This document shows, piece by piece, positions 52,658 to 59,671 of a stretch of DNA of 64,000 bases. The notes below the pieces were generated by a model. It made no database searches. It saw only the letters and a program-made list of their open reading frames with translations, and was not told the DNA's origin. The stretch is from Butyrivibrio sp. (GTDB taxonomy: Bacteria; Bacillota; Clostridia; Lachnospirales; Lachnospiraceae), in NCBI GenBank assembly GCA_014799955.1, contig JAAVHB010000005.1, positions 1 to 64,000 of the forward strand, read 5' to 3'. Each line of letters opens with the position of its first letter. The stretch's first letter is position 1. A program made the position numbers and the translations under genes.

Positions 52658-52687
52658 ATTATCGCCGCCTTATGTACGTTTTTATTC

Positions 52688-52716
52688 ATTATAGCACACA
52701 AAATATGAAATGTCAA
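52688..52716 (-). promoter_or_regulatory. promoter of the Y-family polymerase operon
   Basis: On the minus strand TTGACA (52716-52711), 17-base spacer, TATAAT (52693-52688). TGTGCTATA, half of the palindrome at 52754-52773, overlaps the -10 box. Confidence 0.85.
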
Positions 52717-52753
52717 TAGTGTTTGCAATTTTTTGTTTGGAATTTTATGGAAA

Positions 52754-52773
52754 TTGTGCTATATATAGCACAA
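52754..52773. promoter_or_regulatory. 20-bp perfect palindrome, candidate operator
   Basis: TTGTGCTATATATAGCACAA is perfectly self-complementary, about 40 bases upstream of the polymerase -35. Half-sites occur at the polymerase -10 and at 54921-54930 before the NYN-gene promoter. Likely bound by the XRE protein coded at 52806-53171. Confidence 0.7.
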
Positions 52774-52800
52774 AAGCGGAACTTCACAAAAGCCCCGCTT
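52774..52800 (-). terminator. weak terminator after the XRE gene
   Basis: On the minus strand a 6-bp stem (aagcgg / ccgctt) is followed by TTTTG. Modest; it lies directly next to the palindrome at 52754. Confidence 0.45.
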
Positions 52801-52805
52801 ATATC

Positions 52806-53171
52806 TTATTCTTTTTCAGAATTGTCATTTTCTGCCAACGCCTTTGTGCTTTCACGCAAAGCGTCTACAAAAACGGTGATTGATTTCTCAACGTATCGTT
52901 GAATTTCAACAGGTAAAGCCGCGATCATAGTGTTTATCTTAACATTTTCTGTATATGCTGTCTTACCATATATCAGATAATCAGTAGTAACATCGAGAGC
53001 AGCAGCTATCTTACCTAAGTTCTGTACGCTCAAACTACTTCGTCCTGTTTCGACTTGCCACAAAAAGTCTGACGAAATATCAGCATATTCAGCAAGCTGT
53101 TCGCGCGTATAGCCTCGTTCCTCTCGAACGGTTCTTACCCTGCCACCAATAGATGTATTAGATATATCCAC
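52806..53171 (-). CDS. XRE-type regulator
   Basis: 121 residues from GTG 53171 (GAGGGGTG upstream). HTH in residues 8-66: GRVRTVREERGYTREQLAEYADISSDFLWQVETGRSSLSVQNLGKIAAALDVTTDYLIYG. The C-terminal helix (IQRYVEKSITVFVDALREST) is likely for dimerisation. It is a paralog of the truncated regulator at 49970-50245. It precedes the Y-family polymerase on the same strand and probably controls it through the 20-bp palindrome. Confidence 0.82.
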   Translation of the reverse strand: MDISNTSIGGRVRTVREERGYTREQLAEYADISSDFLWQVETGRSSLSVQNLGKIAAALDVTTDYLIYGKTAYTENVKINTMIAALPVEIQRYVEKSITVFVDALRESTKALAENDNSEKE

Positions 53172-53269
53172 AATAATTCACCCCTCTTAGTAACAGTATA
53201 TCAGTTTTCGCAAATTTGTAAAACCGCGTATAGTTAGTTTTGAAATCTGATGATAGTTAGAAATAATTA

Positions 53270-53298
53270 TTGACTTTGGAGTTAAAATGGGGTATACT
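53270..53298 (+). promoter_or_regulatory. promoter of the SLOG gene
   Basis: TTGACT (53270-53275), 17-base spacer, TATACT (53293-53298). The 53172-53376 gap separates divergent genes and holds nothing else clear apart from a possible minus-strand -10 (TATACT) for the XRE gene. Confidence 0.8.
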
Positions 53299-53376
53299 TA
53301 TAATAAGTAGAGAGCGAATAATCTTACTCTTTTCACTTGTGCGTTTCGCAAACACTTTTTCAGAGAGGTAATTATT

Positions 53377-53850
53377 ATGAACACGAAAGAAAAAACCGTA
53401 TGTTTTTCCGGGCATCGCGATTTTCACGATCCCAAAGCAGAAATTGAAAAAAGCCTTGAAGCCGCAATAAGACAATGTATTGATGACGGGGCAGAGAGTT
53501 TTATTACAGGCGGGGCGCTGGGATACGACACGTTGGCAGCTTGGACTGTTATTCGTTTGCGTGAGGAATATCCTCAAATTAAGCTCGTCTTAGCACTTCC
53601 TTGCCCGCCAGCGGCACAAACCCTCAAATGGAAAGATGAACAAAAAGCTGAATACGAAAAAATTCGTGAATTAGCAGATGAAGAACACATACTTTCAACT
53701 TGTTATACAAGAAGTTGTATGTTAGACCGCAACAGATTTATGGTTGATAACAGTTATCGAATAATTCACTATCTTAGATCTGATCGCGGAGGGACAAGGT
53801 ATACAGTAAACTATGCCAAAAAGCAAGGTATAGAACTTATCGGTATATGA
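53377..53850 (+). CDS. SLOG-family protein (YpsA/DUF1273-like)
   Basis: 157 residues, with GAGAGG upstream. The Rossmann-like SLOG fold signature is clear: VCFSGHRDF at the start, FITGGALGYDTLAAWTVIRLREEYPQIKLVLALPCP, and SYRIIHYLRSDRGGTRYTVNYAKKQGI. SLOG domains bind nucleotides or nucleotide-derived signals; YpsA itself affects cell division and stress in B. subtilis, and relatives act in defence systems. The ligand here is unknown. Confidence 0.82.
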   Translation: MNTKEKTVCFSGHRDFHDPKAEIEKSLEAAIRQCIDDGAESFITGGALGYDTLAAWTVIRLREEYPQIKLVLALPCPPAAQTLKWKDEQKAEYEKIRELADEEHILSTCYTRSCMLDRNRFMVDNSYRIIHYLRSDRGGTRYTVNYAKKQGIELIGI

Positions 53851-53883
53851 TGTTGATTTATCTAAGAAAAAATGATGATAAAA

Positions 53884-53907
53884 GCGATACCGTTTGCACG
53901 GTATCGC
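53884..53907 (-). terminator. terminator of the DUF6465 gene
   Basis: A perfect 10-bp stem (gcgataccgt / acggtatcgc) with loop TTGC. On the minus strand it is followed by TTTTATC. Confidence 0.75.
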
Positions 53908-53914
53908 CAAAATC

Positions 53915-54415
53915 CTATAAATCAACCGAGCCGTTTATGCTGTCGTTGACAACATAAAATGCTTTCAGTTTGTTTTTCTCTGCCTTGACATAAACCTTTA
54001 TGCTCTTGATCTGCTTACGAGTGCCTCCGCGATATGCGTCCTTGCACATCTGAGTGATCTCCGACAGCGAGTAATCCTTGCCGTTGCTCTGAATTACAAA
54101 CTCATCGGATTTACCATTTGCGGTTTTCTTGACGGAACGCTTTGGAGTAGGAGCGGCAGTTTTGGGAGTTGCAGTCTTTTTCACGGGTTTAGCAGCTGCT
54201 TTTGGTGCGGTTGCCTTTGTCTTAGTGGCTGCTGATTTAGTGTTGGTTTTCTTTGCGGTCGTCCTGACTGTTTTAGTCGCTGTTTTTTTAGCGGCAGTTG
54301 TTGTTTTTGCTTTGGTGGTGCGTGGCTTACTCGCTTTTTTAGTAGGAGCAGAAGTTTCGGTCACTACCTCTGCAACAGCGCTTTCAGCAGTTGATTTCCT
54401 TTTTCCTCGTGGCAT
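53915..54415 (-). CDS. DUF6465-like protein with histone-H1-like tail
   Basis: 166 residues, with GGAGG upstream. Residues 1-100 are almost only Lys, Ala, Thr and Pro in repeats such as KKTATKTVRTTAKK, like bacterial histone-H1-type tails. The C-terminal 65 residues (DEFVIQSNGKDYSLSEITQMCKDAYRGGTRKQIKSIKVYVKAEKNKLKAFYVVND) match DUF6465. It likely binds DNA nonspecifically through the tail. Possible roles are nucleoid packing or silencing; neither is shown. Confidence 0.72.
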   Translation of the reverse strand: MPRGKRKSTAESAVAEVVTETSAPTKKASKPRTTKAKTTTAAKKTATKTVRTTAKKTNTKSAATKTKATAPKAAAKPVKKTATPKTAAPTPKRSVKKTANGKSDEFVIQSNGKDYSLSEITQMCKDAYRGGTRKQIKSIKVYVKAEKNKLKAFYVVNDSINGSVDL

Positions 54416-54524
54416 AATGAACCTCCATAGTTTGTTTGATATTTTCAGTATATCATAAACTTATTGGTTTGTCAAGGTTTTTATGTTTTTCGAGCAAATT
54501 TAATGTATTAAGGAGATAATTGAT

Positions 54525-54884
54525 ATGATTAAGGAATTTTTAAAATTGGATTTTAAAACATCAATCTTTTTCTCGAATAATAGTCCAATATGGTTTTCCG
54601 ATTTGCTATACATCAGAGTAGGAAAAGGAAAAGTGAAATCATATACCGTCCTGAAACTAAGCGAAATTGAATATATAGAAAGAGAAACGAAATATCATCT
54701 GACAGATGAATACGGAAACACTTGTGCGGTATATAGGGATAGCATTTTCTTGTACAGAGGGCAGAATTTAATTATCCAACGGCTATATGATATTATTTCT
54801 CAAGCAATATCAATTGTATTTCTCGCTGCACTTGTTTTCATAGGAAATTCCCCACAAGATGTAATACGATTTCTTATGCGGTAA
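54525..54884 (+). CDS. hypothetical protein with C-terminal membrane segment
   Basis: 119 residues, with AAGGAGA upstream. A beta-rich middle (YIRVGKGKVKSYTVLKLSEIEYIERETKYHLTDEYGNTCAVY) precedes one hydrophobic segment (ISQAISIVFLAALVFIG, about 92-108). No family recognised. AT-rich like its neighbours, which fits separate acquisition of this cargo. Confidence 0.5.
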   Translation: MIKEFLKLDFKTSIFFSNNSPIWFSDLLYIRVGKGKVKSYTVLKLSEIEYIERETKYHLTDEYGNTCAVYRDSIFLYRGQNLIIQRLYDIISQAISIVFLAALVFIGNSPQDVIRFLMR

Positions 54885-54941
54885 TGTCACGAGGTGTGAT
54901 CCGTCAAAAAAAGTGGCTCATATAGCACAAGTATAATGTGA

Positions 54942-54970
54942 TTGACAATTACATTCAAGTGTTGTATAAT
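54942..54970 (+). promoter_or_regulatory. consensus promoter of the NYN-domain gene
   Basis: TTGACA (54942-54947), 17-base spacer ending TTG, TATAAT (54965-54970). Just upstream lies TATAGCACAA (54921-54930), the half-site of the palindrome at 52754. Confidence 0.88.
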
Positions 54971-55047
54971 GTTAATAGATAATAGCTTATAAAGTTAAGT
55001 TCAGTGGGCTATTATCTGTTATATAGTTTCTAATTAAGGAGGATTTT

Positions 55048-56376
55048 ATGCGAATTGACACAAAAGACATAGTATGTACAGTATCATATCTGATTGGTGT
55101 ACGAAAAGAATTATTGCACAACACATACGATCAAAGCTGCTTTGACCTACTTGAACATCTGGAGAATGATCGAAATGCAACAGTAATACGATATTTGAGC
55201 AAACTGCGAACAATGCTGATGAAAACATTCAAAAAAACCGATTATGCATTAAAATATGATCTTACAAACATTGACAGGCTGGAATGGTTCGATGCTGACA
55301 ACTTAAAATGGTTGGAAAAAAATAACATTCAAGTTATGCTTTCTAATAAACTAGCGGCTGACTATTCATTACATATCAACAAGCTGATTGCGGAAAACAT
55401 TCACGCTTGTAAAGATTTGTTTCCCGATTGGATTAAATGGGATTATATAAAGGGACTGTTTATTATCCCCAAATTTTCCGATCAAGCTGTGCAAAAACGG
55501 GAATTTAGCAAGTTTATGGATCAAGGAGCGTTATATCCGTATCATCAGTATATTTATTGGGAACCTTTCGATTGTGGTAATATTCTATATACAGACGGTA
55601 AATTCATCAATATTATTTATCAAATGAACAATGATTATTTTGATGATAAGTCCAAATATAAAACCGCCACAAACGAGGTAAAGGATAACATTTACGATTT
55701 CATAAGAAACAGCGAAAAAGTTGTGTTGGTCGTTGACTGTGAAAACTCTGATGTATACAAGCTATATGGTATGCTAAAAAATCTAAATCGTGACGAAGTG
55801 ATGAAAATCAGTAAAATAATGCTGTTTGACGACGTTCATACTACTGTCGGTTGGGATTATCTCGAAAAAGTAATATCCATTCCTGTTGAGCATATAGAGG
55901 TTGAACGTCTTTTAGATCATAAATCGCTAGTTGATATGAGAGTTATGGCGGGAGTGTTTCGAGAATTTTACACTAATAGCGTTTCATCATTTATTTTGCT
56001 TTCAAGTGATAGTGATTATTGGGCGTTGGTTTCTTCATTACCTGAAGCCGAATTTTTGGTGATGGTCGAGTGGAACAAGTGTGGACAAGCCATAAAAGAC
56101 GCATTAGAACACGAGGGAATATTTTGGTGTTCTCTTGATGATTTCAGCACGGGTAAAAATGAGGAATTAAAACGCGCTGTGTTACTTTCAGAGCTAAGAA
56201 AGTATCTGCCTGAACTGCTTTCGTATAACGGAAAAGAATTAGTTAATAAACTATATGCCGACACCAGAATTGATGCTGACGAAACGGAAAAGCTGAATTT
56301 CTACAACAAGTTTATTCGCACAATATCATTTCAAGCAGATAGTGATGGCAAACTGAGTTTGTTAATTAAGGTGTGA
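55048..56376 (+). CDS. NYN (PIN-like) domain protein
   Basis: 442 residues, with AAGGAGG upstream. Residues about 222-370 form a NYN/LabA-like PIN nuclease domain: KVVLVVDCENSDVYKL with the first acidic residue (about 230), then SFILLSSDSDYWALVSSLPEAEFLVMVEWNKCGQAIKDAL, where SSDSDYWAL is the S-x-D-x-D active-site strand. The N-terminal 220 residues have no recognised family; the start (YLIGVRKELLHNTYDQSCFDLLEHL) is helical. NYN proteins are metal-dependent RNases or tRNA/RNA-processing enzymes. With its own strong promoter and terminator, the gene is a stand-alone cargo unit; a defence or RNA-control role is inference. Confidence 0.75.
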   Translation: MRIDTKDIVCTVSYLIGVRKELLHNTYDQSCFDLLEHLENDRNATVIRYLSKLRTMLMKTFKKTDYALKYDLTNIDRLEWFDADNLKWLEKNNIQVMLSNKLAADYSLHINKLIAENIHACKDLFPDWIKWDYIKGLFIIPKFSDQAVQKREFSKFMDQGALYPYHQYIYWEPFDCGNILYTDGKFINIIYQMNNDYFDDKSKYKTATNEVKDNIYDFIRNSEKVVLVVDCENSDVYKLYGMLKNLNRDEVMKISKIMLFDDVHTTVGWDYLEKVISIPVEHIEVERLLDHKSLVDMRVMAGVFREFYTNSVSSFILLSSDSDYWALVSSLPEAEFLVMVEWNKCGQAIKDALEHEGIFWCSLDDFSTGKNEELKRAVLLSELRKYLPELLSYNGKELVNKLYADTRIDADETEKLNFYNKFIRTISFQADSDGKLSLLIKV

Positions 56377-56409
56377 TTGCAAATTAAGATATAGTCATAA
56401 AAAAATAAA

Positions 56410-56440
56410 CTCCCGAAGTCTTTCGACTTCGGGAGCTTTT
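56410..56440. terminator. bidirectional terminator between NYN and XRE genes
   Basis: A perfect 11-bp stem (ctcccgaagtc / gacttcgggag), 4-base loop TTTC, flanked by TTTT on + and by an A-rich run that gives T's on the minus strand. Confidence 0.92.
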
Positions 56441-56441
56441 C

Positions 56442-56801
56442 TTATCTGCCGCTGTGGAGTTTCAATGAGTTGTCAAGGGCAATGTGTTTCAGCAATCGTT
56501 CTTTTTCGGAGGAAGTGTACTCTCTTATAGCGTAGAGGATTTGCATATCCAGATCGCTTACGGTGGGAGTGCTGCCGTTTCTCTCATCGGAACGGCAAAC
56601 TATGTAGTCGATGGTTACACCAAAGTAATCTGCAAGGGCAATAAGGAGCGGAACGGTGTAAAAACCGTTTTCCGCTCTGCTGATTGCTTTCTGGTCGATG
56701 TAGAGTTCCTCGCCCAATTCCCTTTGCGACAGTTCCCTCTCCTTACGGAGTGCCGTCAATCTGCTTTCGCCTGTTGTTTTTCTTGTGATTTTGTTTTCCA
56801 T
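56442..56801 (-). CDS. XRE-type regulator
   Basis: 119 residues from ATG 56801 with AGGAGA 8 bases upstream; the in-frame extension to 56843 is not needed. HTH at about residues 14-70: LTALRKERELSQRELGEELYIDQKAISRAENGFYTVPLLIALADYFGVTIDYIVCRSDE. The C-terminus is helical (MQILYAIREYTSSEKERLLKHI). A perfect 12-bp inverted repeat lies just upstream (56828-56869), suggesting autoregulation. It faces away from the recombinase module and is a candidate for controlling it. Confidence 0.82.
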   Translation of the reverse strand: MENKITRKTTGESRLTALRKERELSQRELGEELYIDQKAISRAENGFYTVPLLIALADYFGVTIDYIVCRSDERNGSTPTVSDLDMQILYAIREYTSSEKERLLKHIALDNSLKLHSGR

Positions 56802-56827
56802 TGTCAAAATCTCCTGTCTAAAAAATT

Positions 56828-56869
56828 CGGTTAAAATTGACAATTGTTAAATTTTGGCAATTTTAACCG
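56828..56869. promoter_or_regulatory. inverted-repeat operator before the XRE gene
   Basis: CGGTTAAAATTG (56828-56839) and CAATTTTAACCG (56858-56869) are perfect 12-bp arms around an 18-base centre containing ACAATTGT. It starts 27 bases before the XRE start codon. Between here and the promoter at 57044 no gene was seen. Confidence 0.7.
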
Positions 56870-57043
56870 TTAATATAATGATAATGGAAATAAATGGGGA
56901 TAGCGAGGGCGCGAGATGTCGCTTATAAGGGAAAAGAGAGTTACTGTGTCGATTTATAAAGTATTTAACCAAAAAATCTTTCGACAAATTACTACAATGG
57001 GAAATAAGTCATAATTTTACTTAATATTCAGTCACAATTGACT

Positions 57044-57072
57044 TTGATTTTCTTTATAAGAAATGCTAGAAT
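57044..57072 (+). promoter_or_regulatory. promoter of a noncoding transcript
   Basis: TTGATT (57044-57049), 17-base spacer, TAGAAT (57067-57072). It points into a region of about 500 bases with no convincing reading frame that ends in a strong terminator. Confidence 0.7.
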
Positions 57073-57079
57073 ATATTTA

Positions 57080-57577
57080 GGGACAAGCCCGTCTGAGTAT
57101 GGGGTGAGCGTGTGCCACCAAAGTGACAGACTTCCCGAACGACGGGTAATTTCCGACTAACAGTTCTTTGACAATTGAATAGCAAAGCAAACACAACAGT
57201 TGCAAGCCGTGGTCACAAATTCTGTGACCGCGCGACGAAATTCCTGTTGCCTACTGACGAGGTTACTAATTATCCGTGACCACATTGACTTTTGCGCGAG
57301 AATAACAGTAACCGAGTAATGTACGAGCAATCAGCCGAAAACCGATAACGCAGTCGGCGAGTAGTAAAGGAACGAGCGGGAAAACGGCTTGCGATATAAT
57401 GATACTTCCGGTGACGGCTGACCATAAGAATGGCAGAGGTGAAAGCCCTATGTGCGGGGTGCGTAACTACCCGCAGTTTGCTTTGAGTGCAGTCTAAAAA
57501 TAAAAACGTCGGACTGCACAAACCTTTGTCCGCGTTCGCTGAACGAGTACGGAAAAGGCGGCAGTCCGACTTTTTAT
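57080..57577 (+). ncRNA. putative structured noncoding RNA, ~0.5 kb
   Basis: Promoter at its 5' side and a terminator at its 3' side, with no plausible gene between. Local pairings are visible: CCCGTC (57088-57093) with GACGGG (57141-57146), and ggtcaca/tgtgacc (57211-57217, 57223-57229). GTGGTCAC (57209-57216) can also pair with GTGACCAC (57276-57283), which would exclude the previous hairpin, and CAACAG pairs with CTGTTG around it. The family is not recognised. It lies directly upstream of the recombinase genes and could act in cis as a leader or in trans. The whole gap 56802-57705 has no protein gene that I can support. Confidence 0.55.
57508..57575 (+). terminator. terminator of the noncoding transcript
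   Basis: A 10-bp perfect stem (gtcggactgc 57508-57517 / gcagtccgac 57561-57570) closes a 43-base branched loop and is followed by TTTTTATAT. Confidence 0.8.
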
Positions 57578-57581
57578 ATAT

Positions 57582-57649
57582 TTGCTTGCATAAGTGAGTA
57601 TGGGGTTGATATATGTATCAACTTTTTAAGTATTCTTTTATGCAAGCAA
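57582..57649. repeat. 12-bp inverted repeat enclosing palindrome copy 4
   Basis: TTGCTTGCATAA (57582-57593) and TTATGCAAGCAA (57638-57649) are perfect arms. The space between them includes palindrome copy 4, giving a nested operator-like site before the DUF6870 gene. Confidence 0.7.
57605..57622 (-). repeat. 18-bp palindrome, copy 4
   Basis: GTTGATATATGTATCAAC, the exact reverse complement of copies 1-3, preceded by GGG as they are. Confidence 0.8.
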
Positions 57650-57655
57650 GTAGGG

Positions 57656-57673
57656 GTTGATATATGTATCAAC
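57656..57673 (-). repeat. 18-bp palindrome, copy 5
   Basis: GTTGATATATGTATCAAC, identical to copy 4 and 51 bases (close to five helical turns) after it, 32 bases before the DUF6870 start. Flanked by GGGG and CC. Confidence 0.8.
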
Positions 57674-57705
57674 CCTCGTCTGAAATTTAAAGAGGAGGTC
57701 TGTTT

Positions 57706-57918
57706 ATGCGTGAGATGAACGTTTCCGCGACCGAGGAATTAGTGGATATTCGCGGTGTTTCGATAAACCGCGATCTGCCGAAGGACGAGCGTATCGCCGA
57801 TTTTGTGAGCCAGATAAAAAACCCGTATCTTTTTAAGTGCGGGAAATACACCGTTAGAGCGAGTTTCTCCGAGAACGGTCAAACGTTGGAGGAATGTATC
57901 AAGGGGCTTATAAAATAA
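57706..57918 (+). CDS. DUF6870-like protein
   Basis: 70 residues, with AGAGGAGG upstream. VDIRGVSINRDLPKDERIADFVSQIKNPYLFKCGKYTVRASFSENGQTLEECIKGLI matches the short DUF6870 proteins found next to serine recombinases in Tn1549-type and related ICEs. The function is unknown; size and context would suit a recombination directionality factor or regulator, which is inference. Two palindromes lie in its leader. Confidence 0.75.
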   Translation: MREMNVSATEELVDIRGVSINRDLPKDERIADFVSQIKNPYLFKCGKYTVRASFSENGQTLEECIKGLIK

Positions 57919-57932
57919 ATTCGGAAAACAGC

Positions 57933-57961
57933 TTGACATTTACATTTAGGTGTGGTATAAT
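57933..57961 (+). promoter_or_regulatory. consensus promoter of the recombinase operon
   Basis: TTGACA (57933-57938), 17-base spacer ending TGTGG, TATAAT (57956-57961). The -35 context AAACAGCTTGAC is shared with promoters at 372 and 28905. About 90 bases of leader precede the first recombinase start. Confidence 0.88.
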
Positions 57962-58050
57962 AATGGTGGAAAAAGAATTGAATATCTGCATAACCACACT
58001 CCTTTTGATTGCGGGCTATTTCCGTATATCTTAAAAGGAGTGTTTTTATT

Positions 58051-59322
58051 ATGCAAAAATTCAAGGCTATCAAGTACATCAGATTGTCGTACACCGATGA
58101 CAAGAACGTCGAAAGCAACAGCGTTTCCAACCAAAGAAAACTGATTGACGATTTTCTTTCCAAGCACCCCGAAATCGAGGGCGTGACGGAAAAGGTTGAT
58201 GACGGTTACAGCGGAGTGCTTTTTGACAGACCCGCGTTTTCCGAGATGATGGAGCTTGTAAAAAACGGCACTATCAATTGCGTTATCGTCAAGGATTTAT
58301 CGCGGTTAGGGCGTGAATACATTGAAACGGGGCGTTATCTTCGGAAAATATTTCCGGCTTACGGCGTGAGGTTTATCGCTATCAATGATGATCTGGATAC
58401 CTTAACGCAAAGCGCGGACGAGATCACCGTTTCAATTAAGAATATCATTAACGAGGAATATGCCCGTGATATTTCCGTGAAAACTCGGACGGCTCTTGAC
58501 ATCAAGCGCAGGAGCGGAGATTTTGTCGGTGCGTTTACGGTTTACGGCTATCTCAAAACGGGCGATAAGCACAAGAGCCTTGTTATTGACCCGTTCGCCG
58601 CTAATGTGGTTAGGGATATTTTCAGAAAGCGGCTCAACGGCTCCAGCGCGTTTCATATCGCCGAGGAGCTGAACAGATCGGGTATTCTCTCACCGCTTGC
58701 CTATAAGCGTTCCAACGGCTTGCCCTACGCCAAAGGCGGCTATGCCGACAAGGAAGAATGTAAATGGTCTGCCACCACGATAATTCGGATTTTGAGTGAT
58801 GAGATTTACACGGGAACAATGGTACAAGGCAAGCAGTCCACGCCGCATTTCAAGCTGAAAGAACGCGAACTCAAACCGTCCTCGGAGTGGGTGCGCGTTG
58901 AGAATACGCACGAGGCTATAATCGACAAAGCCGATTTTGACTTGGTGCAAAGATTGAAACGGCTCGATACGCGCACCGCGCCGCAGTCCGATAAGGTCTA
59001 TCTCTTTTCGGGAGTGCTGATCTGCGGGTGCTGCGGCGGCAGAATGACGCGCAAAACGAACCGTTACAAGGATAAGGAATATTTTTACTATTTTTGTCCC
59101 GCGGGAAAAAAGGGCGGCTGTTCATCAACCTCGATGATCAAGGAAAGCGATCTGACGGAGTGCGTTCGGACAAGCCTTAAAGCGCACATAAACAGCGTTA
59201 CCTCGCTTAATTCCATAATAAACGGCGTGAGCAGAGAGCGTATAAACCGTGAGCTTGTGAACGAGTACAAGGGTTACATAAAGTCCAACGAGGAACAGCT
59301 TTTGAGGGTTGAAAAAATTTAA
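58051..59322 (+). CDS. large serine recombinase 1 (frameshifted)
   Basis: 423 residues before a premature stop, with AAAAGGAG upstream. The catalytic domain shows KYIRLSYTDD with Ser13, then GTINCVIVKDLSRLGREYIETGRYL and the conserved INEEYARDISVKTRTALDIK. The recombinase domain and zinc ribbon (CGCCGGRMTR, YFCPAGKKGGC) are intact. Coding breaks in the run of six A at 59312-59317: the C-terminal coiled coil continues in the +1 frame (59309-59671). One A fewer would give EEQLLRVEKFKRNLYENLVSG without a break. It is either a pseudogene or expressed through slippage. Confidence 0.9.
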   Translation: MQKFKAIKYIRLSYTDDKNVESNSVSNQRKLIDDFLSKHPEIEGVTEKVDDGYSGVLFDRPAFSEMMELVKNGTINCVIVKDLSRLGREYIETGRYLRKIFPAYGVRFIAINDDLDTLTQSADEITVSIKNIINEEYARDISVKTRTALDIKRRSGDFVGAFTVYGYLKTGDKHKSLVIDPFAANVVRDIFRKRLNGSSAFHIAEELNRSGILSPLAYKRSNGLPYAKGGYADKEECKWSATTIIRILSDEIYTGTMVQGKQSTPHFKLKERELKPSSEWVRVENTHEAIIDKADFDLVQRLKRLDTRTAPQSDKVYLFSGVLICGCCGGRMTRKTNRYKDKEYFYYFCPAGKKGGCSSTSMIKESDLTECVRTSLKAHINSVTSLNSIINGVSRERINRELVNEYKGYIKSNEEQLLRVEKI

Positions 59323-59671
59323 GCGCAATCTGTACGAAAACCTTGTGAGCGGCGCACTTACAAAAGAAGAATTTGCGCAGTATAAGCAAGAGTACACCGC
59401 GAAAGCCGAGGACATAAGAGCTGCCATTCAGAGCTGGAACGACAAGCTGACGGAGGCTCTCGAAAACCGCGGTGACAGAAATCGTTGGGTAAATCATTTC
59501 TTGCAATTCTCCGAAATGGAGGATATAGACAGAGGAATGGTCGCTCGGCTGATACAGAGCATAGTCATTAACGCCGACAAAAGCATTGATATACGTTTTA
59601 ATTATCAAGACGAATATCAGAGAGCGGTGATGTTTATCGAAAGAGCGTCCGAGGAAAGGAGGGCGGTATAA
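59318..59671 (+). pseudogene. C-terminal part of serine recombinase 1 in shifted frame
   Basis: 117 codons in the +1 frame relative to the upstream part: FKRNLYENLVSGALTKEEFAQYK, then EMEDIDRGMVARLIQSIVIN and a final IDIRFNYQDEYQRAV. This matches the C-terminal coiled coil and end of recombinase 2 (SLIKGLYENLVSGVISDEDYKEL). The stop overlaps the start of recombinase 2 by one base, so ribosomes in this frame would be needed for coupling to the next gene. Confidence 0.85.

Noticed and set aside
57270..57521. Short minus-strand frame in the noncoding-RNA region
   Set aside because: It is rich in Arg, Ser and Phe without any motif or ribosome binding site, and the region shows RNA-like pairing with its own promoter and terminator.
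59312..59320. Classic -1 ribosomal frameshift site in recombinase 1
   Set aside because: The continuing frame is +1 and the phasing of the A run does not give an X XXY YYZ heptamer; slippage by RNA polymerase or simple mutation fits better.
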